Assembly: GCF_002078875.1 (NCBI RefSeq)
Contig: NC_034414.1
Coordinates: forward strand, 16,833,428-16,897,427
Direction: 5' to 3'
DNA: 64,000 bases
Source of the DNA: Numida meleagris
Taxonomy: Eukaryota; Chordata; Aves; Galliformes; Numididae
In this document: positions 1-15,400 of the stretch, piece after piece
Position numbering within the stretch: position 1 is the stretch's first letter
How the letters are laid out: each line of letters starts with the position of its first letter
Translations under genes and position numbers: made by a program
The notes under the pieces: generated by a model
Told to the model about the DNA's origin: nothing
The model's input: only the letters and a program-made list of their open reading frames with translations
Databases searched by the model: none

Positions 1-2512
<2,512 letters not shown>

Positions 2513-5500
2513 TCAACACTCTTCAAAGGTACTAGAATCTAGCCCAGTATAAAGCATAACGTAATTGACACCACTTGAACTAGGGTGGCACTGGCATTTT
2601 TCTATAACCATAGAAGAACAACTGCTTTATGCCTTTTAAATTCTGAAGGCTGAAGTTTACATTTCTTTTGCAAATCTCAAGTTTAGACTTCTTAATAAAA
2701 AAGGAAGTTCCAGTTGAGCTCCATCCCCTTGTTAAACAGCACGTTAGAGCTACCAAGTGGAGTTTAGCAGGGCACTTCAAAAGCAGTCTATTATGACTTT
2801 AGTCCCGCTCCTCTTTGCTTTAAGTATTCTACAATGTCAAAATCATCTGGAATGTGGGAGAAGGGATGCAAAGTTTCATGTATGAATATACAGTTAAGAA
2901 ATGTAAACACTGGGAATGCCGTATTAACAGGACTAGGAAATAAATACACAATGTAGAAAGAGCATTAGGGAGAGATGAACAAGATAAATGCTGTTGCAAA
3001 ATATCTAGTAAGGTAACTGACCAACGGGTAATGCAATATTTATAAAAGTACCTATCTCTAGAACAGCCTCCAATGATCAGCCTCCACAAATACAACTGCT
3101 CCTAGAAGAGCTGATGGTAATTCAAAGACCTCCCAAATCCATCAGTCACTGGGCAGTGAGGCAGAGGCTCAAATCTTGGTTAATCAGGCTTCTGGGCCTC
3201 CAGAAGAGTAGCTAAAGCTCACAATACCGTGACAGAACGCAATGTGATCCACACATGTACAGTATTTCATTAGGACAGCAAAGAAACAAAATTGGTTTTG
3301 AACACAAGTTCCAAGACAAGCACTGTACGCCCTCCTGGTAACAACCGCAATTTGTAGCACTCCATGACTCAGTCACTAACAACTGCTTCTTTACAATGGC
3401 CTTACTGAAGGCAAGTACCAGGAAGTCTAAGTCAGCGGTGTATTCATTCATGTGAATTGCACACCATCAGCTCTACACTAAGACCAAAACTGCATGAGCA
3501 ATAAAGCAGAGACAGGCAACAGTTAATACATGGTACACCCTGGACTCAACAGGCTTTGCAAAAGCACAGAGCAATTAAAGAATTCATCATGTGTCTAGCG
3601 CTGTTAAGACAGTTTAAAAAAAATAATAAAATAAACCCAACCATCTCCCCACGTGCAAAAGCAGGCTCCCAGATTTGCCTCATGAAGGGCCAGCTGGTTC
3701 TCCAGTTCACTCCTGGAGTTTTACGTTCTGGGATGCCATTGCCTAAGTACAAGGTCAGCTAGTTTCCACTGCCTTTCACGTCCCCCACGTCTTCTCAGCC
3801 TGTGAATTTATAACCATCCTCCTCCTGTTTCTGAAGAGAAAGAATTTCAGGAAACCCTCCCTCTTAGGTACATGCATTTCTATTGTCCAAGGTAGGAAAA
3901 GATTAAAAGTAACAATAATCGTAAACAGTCAGCCTTCTACTTTACTAAATTTAATTTAATGGTCATGCTAAACTTAAATAAGCTTCAATAAGGAAGACAT
4001 TCCTTACTGCCAAAGTACAAACGAAAGAACGTGAAACCAGCAAGAACTAATCCTGCATCAAGTAACAAAGAACAGAAAACAAAGACAAGGTTAGTTATAG
4101 AATCGCATTGCTTGATCCTGAAAGATATGAAACCATCAAACAGCTTGCTCCTTTTCACATCCTCTTCCTTTACTCAAGAAAAACAAAGTCGCCCGCACTA
4201 CTGTTTGTTCTGAATTACGATGGCTGAGCAGCAGAAAGACTTCCTGTAGAGCCCTTCTCTGAACGCTTCTTTTAGTTCGCACAGGCCAATTCAATCATAA
4301 GCTGCCGTACACTTCCCCTCCTTTGCATTCCTCCGCTGTCACGTGCTTGCTAACAAAGTAGGGAAAAGGGCACGGGCCGGAGGAGCATGCGCTGCATTTT
4401 CAGTTTGACTTGCCAATGTTAGCAAGGCAGCGCCCACATCCATCGGCTTGCTAACACTGAAACAATGACTTCCCCTAACTTCAGGCGTCTTGGTCAGCAA
4501 AATATTTCTGTCCTAATGCAGATGAACCTCTTTCCCACCAGCGAGCCGCAGACAAGAGCGTAGCAGTTTGTACAATCTTACTTAAAGGAAAAGAGAAAAA
4601 TGAACACATGTGTTCACAATCAATCTTAATGGCTATTTTCATCCTCTGAGTGTTTTTTTTCATGGTATTAACGTATCTTCAAAACATGCCTGCTCCTTAA
4701 CAAAATCAAGCAACATTAAAGGAGAAAGCTGCCGGTTCCTTGTTCTTTTCTGGTTTCAGTTCAATTCAAACACGCTGTATGAGCCACCAATGCTTCTCCT
4801 TCTCCCTTTTCATACCTCAGCTTGAGCCAACCAAAGCTTGCCACAATCTTCCTACTGTTATAAACAAACGTTAGTAGGTTGGAAGCAAGCTTTTCAATTG
4901 AGAAAATACAAATCAAGTTCCAGTCCTGATAGGCATCATGGTCCAAGAATGCTACGACTCAAAATCTGTACTGCTATGTCTGCTACGCATAAAGCCTCTT
5001 CACTGGCAGCTATTGCTGCACTTTCTGGATATCGATGCTACAATTACCAAGGTTTAACTTTTTAGCTCCTCCTGCCCATAGACTCAATGATTTCAGGGTG
5101 CAGACACCAAAGAGTCCACTCTGCATTACAGCCTACGGGTTCCTGTACCCACTGAAGGAGACGAGGGTCTCAGCTCCAGGAAATCTGAAGCTACAAGAAA
5201 TCCCACATCCAGGACACTTCTATTTAGTCAGATACACAAGAAGTCACCTCGGGGTGGTAATACCCAGAGATGTACAGTACAAAATTCAATGTCTAAAAAG
5301 ACAGCAAAAGAATTTTCATGTACGTCTTGAAAAACAAATACCATGCAAAAAGTCAAAGGTATTACTGAATGCATGGCAGGAAACAAGCAACCCATTCTCA
5401 AAACAGTTACTTTTGGAAACAAATACGAACCTTTGTATATTTCCATAGATTTCATAGGCTTTGTACAGATAAAATGATTTTACAAAGTCACCACACTCAC

Positions 5501-6689
5501 ATCTCAAAAAGCAACTCCTCTCCCTTTAATGAGACAGCTGTGTTGCCTCTTATCTCAGAAACCATCTTAGCTGCTTCGCGTATCCAATACATTTTTCTCC
5601 AATTCCTGTTCCTCTCAGAGAAGGGAAAACCCTGCCGTTTTGCCTTGGATAAAGGCCAAACATCCACTGGGAAGAGACATTATTTAAATATAGTTTTCAC
5701 ATCTGTCGCTCCTTTTCCTACAGAGGACGCAAATCAACAAATGCAGGGTAAAATGGAGAGAAATCTTATTCATATGGCCCAGAACTGCCAAAATCTTGGT
5801 TTAAGACTTAATTCTATGACTCATGCTTGCAAGCAAGCTCAACAATTCAATTTGAAGCTCTCTTCATGATATTTTGACATCTATTTGTACATTAGCTTTT
5901 ATATGTGGAGCACACATCTGTCAGTAATCAAACTCAGCTTACAAAGCAAATCCCTCCAATTATCCTACCCTGACGATCAAAGGTTGAGAATTTTCTGGGA
6001 AGAGCAGTGACTGCTACACTCTTTCACTGAGAACATCCCCACACAGGACCCCACACTAGGTTTAATGCTGCCCGAGTTCCTAAACAGACATCTCTGACAC
6101 CCTGACCACAGACTGCTCTTTGGCGGTGGACTTGAAGCATTACACACCCTTGTGCTCAGAGCTTAAATATGCTGCTGGATTCAGAAGCACCTGGAAGCCC
6201 TTATAGCCTCATGCAGGTGCACACATCTCTTCTAAGGAATAAAAACAATTAAAGTTTCCTTCAGGAGATGAGCTTGCTGCAGTTTTTGGAAGAAATGGTC
6301 ATCCCCCCAAAAATTCATTTGTTACCTTATTTTGTCATTTTAGGATAGGTCACTAAATTCCACATCTGAGGACAGACATAATCAAATAAGGATCTGTATG
6401 AAAACACTAAAACAGACTGCTTTTAGTTCAGTACCTGGTATGATAATTCCCAGCATTGAAGCGTGTAAGCATGGAGACCAGCTGGAAAGCCAGCCTGCTG
6501 CAAGTTGCACAGCAGCCAGCAAGGTGCCCTTGAAGCAAAGGTTAACAGAGTCCCGAGGTGCATTAGGAGTAGTACTGCTAGCAAGTCAAGGGAGGTGATC
6601 CTTCCCCTCTCCTTAGCTCTGCTGAGACCGGTCTCCAGTTCCGGGCTTCCCAGTACAAAAGAGAGATGAAGCTACCAGAGAGTCTAGTG

Positions 6690-6842
6690 AAAAGCCTTTA
6701 AGAGGATTAAGCACTTGGAACATCTCTCCTGTGAGGAGAGGCTCAGAGAGCTGGGGCTGGTCGGCCTGGAGAAGAGCAGCCTCGGGGGATCTTATCAATG
6801 TCTATAAATACCTAAAGGGAGAGTGTAAAGAGGACAGAACCA
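6690..6842 (+). mobile_element. CR1 fragment
   Basis: The sequence around 6720-6830 (CCTGTGAGGAGAGGCTC, then GAGCTGGGGCTG and the CCTGGAGAAGAG motif) matches the C-terminal end of CR1 ORF2 in plus orientation. It is short and diverged. An A-rich run follows at about 6879-6894, inside CPT1A intron 1. Confidence 0.75.
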
Positions 6843-9184
6843 GAAGAAAACAAGCACTACATATAAAGCAGAACAGAAAAAAAAAAAAAAAGAAATTGCA
6901 GAAAGTGCCTTACAGACAGCACGTTTTCCTTTTGTTTAATCTTACTGCTTTTTAATACTCCAGGTATGTACTATACATGGACCGAGCGTAACATTCCAGG
7001 AATGGCATGGAATAAAAGGCAGGGCATAAAAATGATAAAGTCAATTCTTCAATGCTGACTTCAGAAGAAAAAAATAATATAGTAAAAAAGCCAAAGTTCT
7101 CAAACAAATAACGATAAGTTCGTAGTTCCTCTGATGACGTAGAAAGACTCCTCTGGATGGCCTGAGTGTAACACAAAGCATTCAAACTCCAGCAGTCAGC
7201 ATCTGTAGCATCCCACTTGCACCAGGGCCTGTACTCAGCGGAACAAAACTCCCAATTCATCATTAGTGCCACTCATGTTGTATATAAATACAATAGCTTT
7301 CTGAAAAGCAGGGTTTTAACTGATCACCTAGCAGAGATTCTCTTTGAAATTTAATGTAGAAGTCTTTAATAGTAGATGCGATTAAAAAAAAAAATAGGTC
7401 TGATGAAGAAATCGTATGTATAAACAGTTCAATTTTTTTTTGAAAGACTATCACATCTTAGAAGACAAACTGGCACCAGTCAAACATTCAAGAAGAGTTT
7501 TCTGCAACTGACAGAAGTGTACGGTTAATCTGGAGGACAGAAAGTTGGATTCCGCAATAGAATTTAAACACAGGCATTGTTGTATGAACTTTACAGATAG
7601 ATGTAGGCATTTTAAACGCTGCTATAATGAGAGCTGGCTGGTTCAAAGGTAGCAGGTAGCTTTCTGGAGCTGACCTTAAGTGCTAGTGATGTACACGGTG
7701 GGAAGCAATACAAACTCCTAGTAAAAAGTCCTTGAAACTTAACGTCACATGTGTATACGTTGGAAAGGAAAACAGTGACTGTTCTTATCCACTTGTGGCC
7801 CTGTGACTTCAGTGAAGTGCTTTCAGAGAGTTTGCTATAACTGCAGAAGATTCAGTCACTGAAGTCTATGCTGTACAGCAGCATCAGCATGGATGTGGTC
7901 GAAGTCACATCTGCTGTTACACGAGTGCCTCCTCACCACCACCTGACAATCCACCCTCTAACAGAATTTTGGTAAGGCAGGCAGTTAACCAGAAGATGCC
8001 TATAACAGTTTTACTCACAACCATCTGGTGCTCCTCTGATGAGCAGCTGAACAAAGTTAGAACTAAAGCTCAAGCATCCAATTCAACAGAAATTAGAAGA
8101 TCAAAGTTGTCTAATTTTACTTACATATAATTTTCCAAAAAAGGTTGCTATGATGCCTCTCAAAGGAAAATAATTTTTTTATCTGTAATTATGATCAGTA
8201 TGCAGTATGAAATATAATATTTCATCATGACCAAAAAGCTGTTTGTACCAGTTAATGCCACTTTCTTGTGGCACATAATAAGAGTTTTTGAGTCCTGCAA
8301 AAAGGTAACAAGATACCTCAGAAAGAGTAGAGAGCTTATCCATAAACCATGTGATATTTTGCAAGTAGACGACTTCTGAACTTACTATACAGATTAACCA
8401 ACGCTGTTATTCAGTTCAGAATTTCTATTTCAAAATAGCTTGCTCATGTACTAACCTTCAGTAATAACTAATCATGCTCGAGCAGCAGTTATCATCGGCT
8501 ACTTTACATGCCCAAGTTTTACCAACAATTTACTTTACAATGATTAATTATACTCCAACGGGACCGCAGACACAAAGCCATTAAGAGAAATCCAAGAGGA
8601 GTAAAGCCAAGTTTTTTTCTGTGCGATAAACAACCACGTGGATTCAATTCAGCAGGTCTCCTCGGGTGAGCCTAATAACTATGGGACAGAAATAAAACAC
8701 AAGCCAAACGATCGCTCTCCTTTAAAACTTCCATTAAATGATAACTGACTGAATGCTACGTTAACCTGACAAGTTCTCTCATGCCAGGCTACCTGTACCT
8801 GAAGGGAGCCACAATCAGTTTAAGTCTCCCCAAAAGCAGAACATGATTATTCACATGGGAGTTCTCTCAAAGGGATCCCAAAATAGGATTACGAGGCCAG
8901 CGATTGAAATGACTTAAGCAAAGCGATGAAAGAGATAGGAGCTTTTTAGTGTAAATTTTAAGGGGTTTTTTTGTTGCTATTGCTGATCATTGGCTTCCAT
9001 CTCTCAGCCTCTCCTGTGGCTGAGGGCTGTAGTCCCTTGAAATTGCAATGTTTAAATGATTTTCCAATTTCCTTATCCCCTTCCTAAAGGCTAAACTGGG
9101 GTGGCAAGCATATGTGGAAGGACAGTAAGAAAACCAAACACCCACAGACAAACAAACAGACCAAGGAATGAAACGAGAACGTAC

Positions 9185-9371
9185 CTGAACAGCTCTGTCT
9201 TCCTCAACAAGGAACTTGCGATCTGCTCGTCACACAGAAGTCTTCTGTCCCGCAAACACAGCAGCTGGGATCTCGAGTAGGTCAGGACACGCTCAGAGCT
9301 AGATTCATTCCAGTGCTCTTAGCTGCTAATAGCCATTAAGCTACAGCAACAGCAAACGGTCAGTCGTAGCT
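9185..9371 (-). other. CPT1A: Candidate alternative 5'UTR exon of CPT1A
   Basis: On the minus strand a strong acceptor (pyrimidine-rich run ending CCATTTCAG, with CAG at 9374-9372) and a strong donor (GTTCAG|GTACGT, after 9185) enclose 187 nt in intron 1. It has no clear protein. It could be an optional untranslated exon or chance splice-like sites. Not confirmed by any transcript. Confidence 0.3.
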
Positions 9372-11418
9372 CTGAAATGGAAAGTCGAGAAAAACAGTTT
9401 GAGCTTTGATTCATGCATTTCAGTGGCTCAGAGGGACTGGATCAGACCGGAAGCATTCAAGTAAAACTGATGCCAAAGGAGAGAACTGTCACAAAGAGTA
9501 GTTTGAGACCGTTTTCCACTACGCTGCATGAATATGTTGGATTAATCTGGTTGTATTTAGCAGGCCTGAGATGGTGAATGAGAGTTCACCCACTACCTTG
9601 CTACGCTCTTCATTATTTCCGAGGGCTGAAATTAGCAGTTGCTGGCTTGTGCAACAAGCAAGGTGATCTAAGGGGCCAGACCCAAAGGCTAGTTTCATCG
9701 TGCAGTTTAAGACATCCAAATGCAAGTTCTGTCCTGCAGGCTTTAAACTCCCATTAAACTCAGCCTTGATCCCATTAAGAGTTCCTGGAGACACGTTCAC
9801 AGAACAGACTGCTCTCACCAGCACCTCCAGCAGAAAAGAAATGATAGGTAGGAAGGTGTCTTCCCAGCTGTAGAAACTGATGACAGTCAGGTAAAAAGTA
9901 GAGAGAAGACCGGTTATAGCAGACAACATGTTAATTACTAGGCTAACACTAAGGAATTTTAATCTCTACAGTTTATGGATCATATGGCCTCTTTCATCTT
10001 CCTGAATATCATACTGCTGTACTGGATGGTTCCATGAGGTACGCTCCATCAAAACCAAACATATAACAACAACAACACTGAAACGCTCCACAGCTGCAAT
10101 TAAAACTGAAACTCCTACAGTTGTCTCTATTTACATTTTTTTTTTTTCTACGTGCAGTAGGACACACTGAACTGCTCCTAAGCCTTTTAGTTCATTCTAG
10201 TCTTCGCTGCAACACACGTTAGACTGCACACATCCCAGCAAGTCACCTCTTCTAACCTTCTCAAAACTCACAATCATCTTGCTGAGTAAGAGAGGAACAC
10301 AAAAAAGCAAAATGCTGCTCAGCTATTGCCCTATGCAGAAGCCTCCCACACCCTCAAAAGCTAACCTCCAGGTTCTGGGTATTTTTTAAAAAAAGCTGCC
10401 ATAAAAGACATTACCCAGGCATTTAGACCACTGCAGTTTTTTTTTCCCCACTTCTCTCTCCTTTGCACTAATTAGTTTCTGTGGTCGTGCAGTGAAGAGT
10501 TGTGTTTAGCCTCCTGATGGTAGCGAATATTTCTAGAATGGCTTCACTTTCAGCAGCCCTGCAAAACGCCCAGCTTCCAGCACCTCAGAAGTCCTAAAAG
10601 GTGACCACCACGTCCAGTGACTAAAGACAAATGGAATGAATTGCTCTTGATGATCATTCCAAGAGTGGAATACTGCAGAGCCAGCTCGGAACATTTTACT
10701 AATATTTGAATCGACTGTTCAAATAACATTAACTCAGGCACAGAAGAGAGGAATGCTTTTTAGTCATGTAGATGCTGTTTTTCTGAGCAGGTGGAATTTG
10801 GGACTGTATTACAGCACACCGTGGGAAAAAGTCAACGGCTCTGAAATATAAGAAGACGCACTTTTTTCTTTATTTTAAACACAAGCTTCCACTTGAGTCA
10901 CCTTCACAGAATGTTTTCCAAAGCCACTCACGCAATCATGCTCCGGTCGCAGCTCTCCAACCGCGCGTGCACGCAGCGAACGCAAACATCCTCTCCACCA
11001 AGCGCGTATCGGCCCCCTCCCATCACCCTGGACGCTGCCACGTGTTTATTATTCGATCCGCAGGGCGCCTCCCGGCCGGCGGAGCTCCGTCCCGGCTCGC
11101 CCGGTGCCCGAGGACGGGCAGCTCAGCCGGGCGCGTCCCCGCGAGCCAGGCCCCGGTCGGGCGCGCCCCCGCGAGCCAGGCCCGCCCACGTGACCGCAGT
11201 CGGGAAGTAGGGGAAAGGTCGCGCCGCCGCAGCGCCGCGCCAGCGCACCCCGGGCGCTGCCAGCGCCGGATAGAAGTTACCCAAGAGAGGGAAGCGGACT
11301 CTATCTCAAAGGCAGGAGGGGAAAGCGACGTGCTTTGCCTGCGTAACGTTCAGTTTCTATTACAGCCCGCGAGGAGCGACACGCGAGGCGGAAGGGAGCC
11401 GTGACCCGCAGGCTGCGG

Positions 11419-11531
11419 GCAGCGTAGGGTCGGGGCACGGGGCCCCTTCCTTCTGCCGGCGCGCTCAGCCGTTCGCGGCCGCTGAGCGCGCCGGCAGAAG
11501 GAAGGGACCCCGTACCCCGACCCTACGCTGC
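11419..11531. repeat. 51-bp near-perfect inverted repeat (hairpin)
   Basis: The left arm 11419-11469 is the reverse complement of the right arm 11481-11531, with an 11-base spacer (11470-11480). Pairing position i with 22950-i gives 49 of 51 Watson-Crick pairs. The two exceptions (11443/11507 and 11436/11514) are C-A on the plus strand but G.U wobbles on the minus strand. A CPT1A-sense transcript would therefore pair along all 51 positions. It lies in the CpG island, about 530 nt inside intron 1. Confidence 0.9.
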
Positions 11532-12064
11532 GCTTTTCCCCGGCCGAGAAGGGCGCTCCCTGCGGCAGCTCCGCCGGGCTATAAATAACGCCGCTCGCGC
11601 TCCGGGTCGATCCTGCCGTCTGAACCTGACGACGTAGCGCAACGCACCCGAGCGAGAGGCGGAGATGGAAGATGCGGCAAAACCTCGGCGTACCTTTAGC
11701 AGCAAGTTCAGCGGGCACCGCCGCCCCGCAGCAAAGCGCGGACGGCAGGAGCCGCGTCCCAAAAGCACGGAATAAAACGCCCCGGCCCCGCGCACGCACT
11801 CCGCATGTAGGTCACGCACCGCCCGCCGCCGGGCTCCGGCTTCCCAGCGGCCGAGGCCGGGCTGCGGCTCTCGGATCCCCGCAGAGCTCCCCGACCCGAC
11901 GGGCGCGGCCCGCAGCGCCGCCCTCCCCCCGCGGCCGCCGGAGCCCACCGCCCGCAGGAGGAGAGCCGGAGTCCCGCATCCACCTGCAGCGCCGCCACGG
12001 GGCCCGCTGCCGCCCGCCAGGCCTCCGCCCGCCCGCTGAGGGAACGGTGGGTACCGCCGCTCAC

Positions 12065-12160
12065 CGGCTCTGGTGCTTGACGACCCAGACGCGGCCGAGC
12101 AGAAGCGAGCGGCGACGCCGGGAGAGAGCGAGTGGGAACCGCGGCCGCTCCCCTCACACA
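12065..12160 (-). promoter_or_regulatory. CPT1A: Likely CPT1A non-coding exon 1 and core promoter
   Basis: On the minus strand, a donor GAGCCG|GTGAGC follows 12065 within a CpG island and upstream of the CPT1A coding exons. This fits a non-coding first exon spliced to exon 2. The upper limit given is a guess, because no TATA box fixes the start site. Upstream on the same strand are CCAAT boxes (12199-12195 and 12320-12316) and a GC box (12212-12222, read on the plus strand). This is typical of a housekeeping-type CpG promoter. A second possible donor (TAAAG|GTACGC, after 11694) could serve an alternative first exon. Transcript 5' ends would decide. Confidence 0.55.
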
Positions 12161-12420
12161 CCCTGCCAGAGCCGCGCTTGCCGCCCGCTTTCCCATTGGC
12201 TGCCGGCGGCAGGGGGGCGGGCCCAACGCGAAGGGGTATGAGAAGGGGGCCGCGGGGCGGAGGCGGGAAGGGAAGCGGACGGCGATAGGCTGAGGGGGGC
12301 GGCTTGCGCGCTGTGATTGGTGGGGAGCGCGTGGGTTGGGCGTGAGGGAGCCGCTATGGCGGCCTGCGGGGTGGGTGTGAGGTTGTAGCTCAGGTGGGGT
12401 CGTGGGGAGGTGGCTGCGGG

Positions 12421-15400
12421 CTCGCGGGTCCCTTGGCAGAAACAGTTTGAATACGAGGTCAGAGCTTGAGTATCTCTGACGATGTGTTTGGTCCCAGTGT
12501 GATTACAGCAGGAAGGCTATCTGTCCCTTCCAGGATGAGGGCACGACCTGTTGGGCTGCACCGCTGCCAGCACGGAGGCTCTGAAGCAGCGCAAGTTGGG
12601 ATCCATAATCTTTCCCTCGTGGGCAGATCCACCCAGCCACGCTCCTGCCAGCTGCGATTTCTGTATGCCTGAGGGTGCCAAAGCATACAGACGTGATGAA
12701 ACCCAGATGTACGGACACAACAGTCTGAGCCTCTCCTTTACCCTTAAGCTCATGCAACACCAATAAAACACTACGCTGCTGGTCGGGATTTCCCCTTCCA
12801 GCGTTCTGTGCCCAATGATGCAGTTTGAAGATGATGTTATTATTCCAGGAGGAAACATAAGGCCCAGAAGAAAACAAGAGGAGAAAGAAGAGGGATTTAA
12901 GTATTAGTAAAAGGAGAAGGGGAAAAAAGGAAAAAGAAATCTCTAAAAACCCCTCCAAATTCAACAGCGCCCATATCTGCATGTATTTACCTATAACAAG
13001 TACTAATATAATTTGAACGTGATAACTTTTGTCCCTTTGACATCCATGTGTTCTGCAAGGAGCATATTTTTCATTATGTATAAAACCAACCTAAAATATC
13101 ACGAGTTGTTATTTTTGTTTGGTTTTTTTTGTTGTTGCCATTTTTTCCTTCCAGATGCTTTTTACCTTTGAAACATTAAAACAAACAAAACCACAAGCCT
13201 GCTTTCTCTCCTTCTGCTTGGTGTTTCCTCATGTCTTAGTCCTGAGCCAACGCTTTCATCTACACAGTGATGAGGAAGGAATCAGTCAGCTGGGAGCAGA
13301 TGTTGCTGTTGTTTGTCTCGTTCTCCAAAAACCTGTGCAAGCAGTCATGAGTAAGGGAGCACTCAGATGAAGCGCTTACTTTATCATGGCGCTAAGTCCC
13401 ATATACGAAAAGTATTGCATTACATGAAGCTGTGTGATTGTGACTTAGTCAAACCAGACTTGGCTCTATTTATCTGGCAGCTGTAAACCTAGCATTACGG
13501 ATAGTCCCGTGATTTGTTGCCAGTGGAACTGCCACTATCGCTTGGGTCAGGCTCTACTCACCCATTAACCCAGATAAAGCAAGTTGGATACTTCCTGGGG
13601 TAGGGCTGTCCTATTCAGAACATAGTCCATCTCTTACTGGAGCAACACACGCTGCTGAAGTGCTCCATCTCCTCTGCTCACTATATTTTCTCTTCTGTAA
13701 GAACACAAAGCGGTTGTGCTTCTCATGACTGGGACTGTAGTCGCCTGCATGCCTGCAGCATGGCCTGGACTTCTGTCGTAACCTTTCACGGCTCAGCAAA
13801 GTCATTTTTCCCCCCTAACTGACATATATTTAATTTCTAAAAACATGAGTGCAGCACAGACAGCATGTGCTTGGTGCTGTAAGCACCCTAGTAGTTAACT
13901 CTGATTCTTGCCATCCAAAGAAATGAAAATAATCAGTGACTGGTAACAGTTATCTGTGCCCAGGTGGGCTGAAATAGTTTCAACACATCATGATAGTTGT
14001 GTATCCGTGGTCAGCTTATCCCAGTCCTTCAAGACCTCTTGGCTTCTGTACATGCACCTTGGCTTATTTGCAGCAGCTTTTCTTATCCAGCACAGCTACT
14101 GTTTAGTGTTTTTACTTTTGTCTATTTTTTTGCCAGATTTTAATGATGTCATATCACTAGACCTTAAGCCTGGATCTGGTTTGGAAAATGATTATCCCCA
14201 ATGCAAACTGATTATCCCCAATATGGTTTTGCATTTTTCTGCTTTGGTGTATTTTTTTAAGTTAACTGAGTTTTATAAGTTGCTCAAGTCAACCAGTTTT
14301 AGAATAAACAAGCAATTCTCTCTTTTTTTTTTTTTTTTTAATTACCTTGAAGCTGAATTATTCTGCTCATTGGAATTGAATCATTCAAGATATTCAGCAC
14401 ACAAAATTATTGTGTGCAATCTCAGTTGCTTAAACAGATATTTTCCCAGTTTGCTTGCTATTTTCATTTTAAACAAGACCAAAATTATTTTTTCCCCCTC
14501 TCTTATCTCTTGTAATGTCTAAACAGGAACATTTCATAGTTAGGACATAGTAACTCAGTGACCCATAGCAATTTACAGCTGATAATCTGTGTGGCAAAAC
14601 ACATTGATAGTAAGCTGAAGAACAGCTCTGAAATACAGATTTCGTAGACAGGTAAGTGTATGTATGTTTGTATGCCAGGAGTCAAGGATGAGAGCAAGGC
14701 AGGCAGTGCCCCCCCTGTCAAGGGCACTATCCCACAGCACCTGAGCAAGGCGAGCAGAACAGATCCAGTGACAGTAAACAGGGTCAGGCAGATCGTTTGA
14801 CACGTCCGCAGCAATGAGGAAGTCCAAGGTTGTTAAGCTGGAAAACTGAGTCAGGGTCAGGGTCCAGATCAACAGCGAGTGCGGCCTGGCTACAAGGCCA
14901 GGGCTTCAAGGACAAAAGCCTCAGCTTAAAAGCTACTTAAAAGCAGGGACCCCCACTTAGGCCCCTTACAAATCCTCTGGCGAAACAGTTTACACACATA
15001 TACATGTACACATTCACAGAATAGCCATGTTTATGTGTGAGATGATGCGGGAAAAGTGGAGATATTTACAAAACGCAGTGTCCAAAACATATAGAATTTT
15101 ATGTCAAGAATCAGATATGATGCCACTGTAAAGCTGCATACTGCCCATTTACTGACTAGTGAAAATCACTGAGTGATTTCACACACCACTAGTAATGCCA
15201 GTGTCTCACCACATACTCCTTTCCTTACATGTTTCAGACCACTCCTGACTCCCAAGCCCTTACTGCTATGAGTCAACCATCTCAGCTACTGCTGTTAATA
15301 CTAACACCAAATTCTGCCAGCACAGTGATGTCTCAGGAAAGAGAGATTTTGATCTGGCTTGATCTTCCTTCATTCTTAAATATTTTCTCATATACTATAT

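Larger units (their letters stand above)
10950..12420. promoter_or_regulatory. CpG island at the CPT1A 5' end
   Basis: This segment is far richer in G+C and CpG than the AT-rich surroundings, with many SP1-like GC boxes. CACGTG E-boxes lie at 11040-11045 and 11187-11192, and CCAAT boxes lie near its distal edge. It marks the only CpG-island promoter in the window. Long open frames on both strands here are explained by base composition. I saw no evidence of a divergent gene on the plus strand, though a CpG island can support one. Confidence 0.85.

Noticed and set aside
9519..9929. 136-codon minus-strand open frame in CPT1A intron 1
   Set aside because: No recognised domain, no flanking splice or promoter support, and one frame of this length is expected by chance over the window.
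10893..12288. Several long open frames on both strands in the 11-12.3 kb segment
   Set aside because: High GC leaves few stop codons. The frames overlap each other, carry low-complexity Arg/Pro/Ala/Gly composition and match no family.
13956..14522. 188-codon plus-strand open frame
   Set aside because: Hydrophobic, driven by T-rich DNA including a 17-base T run; it does not begin with ATG in a convincing context and has no family resemblance.
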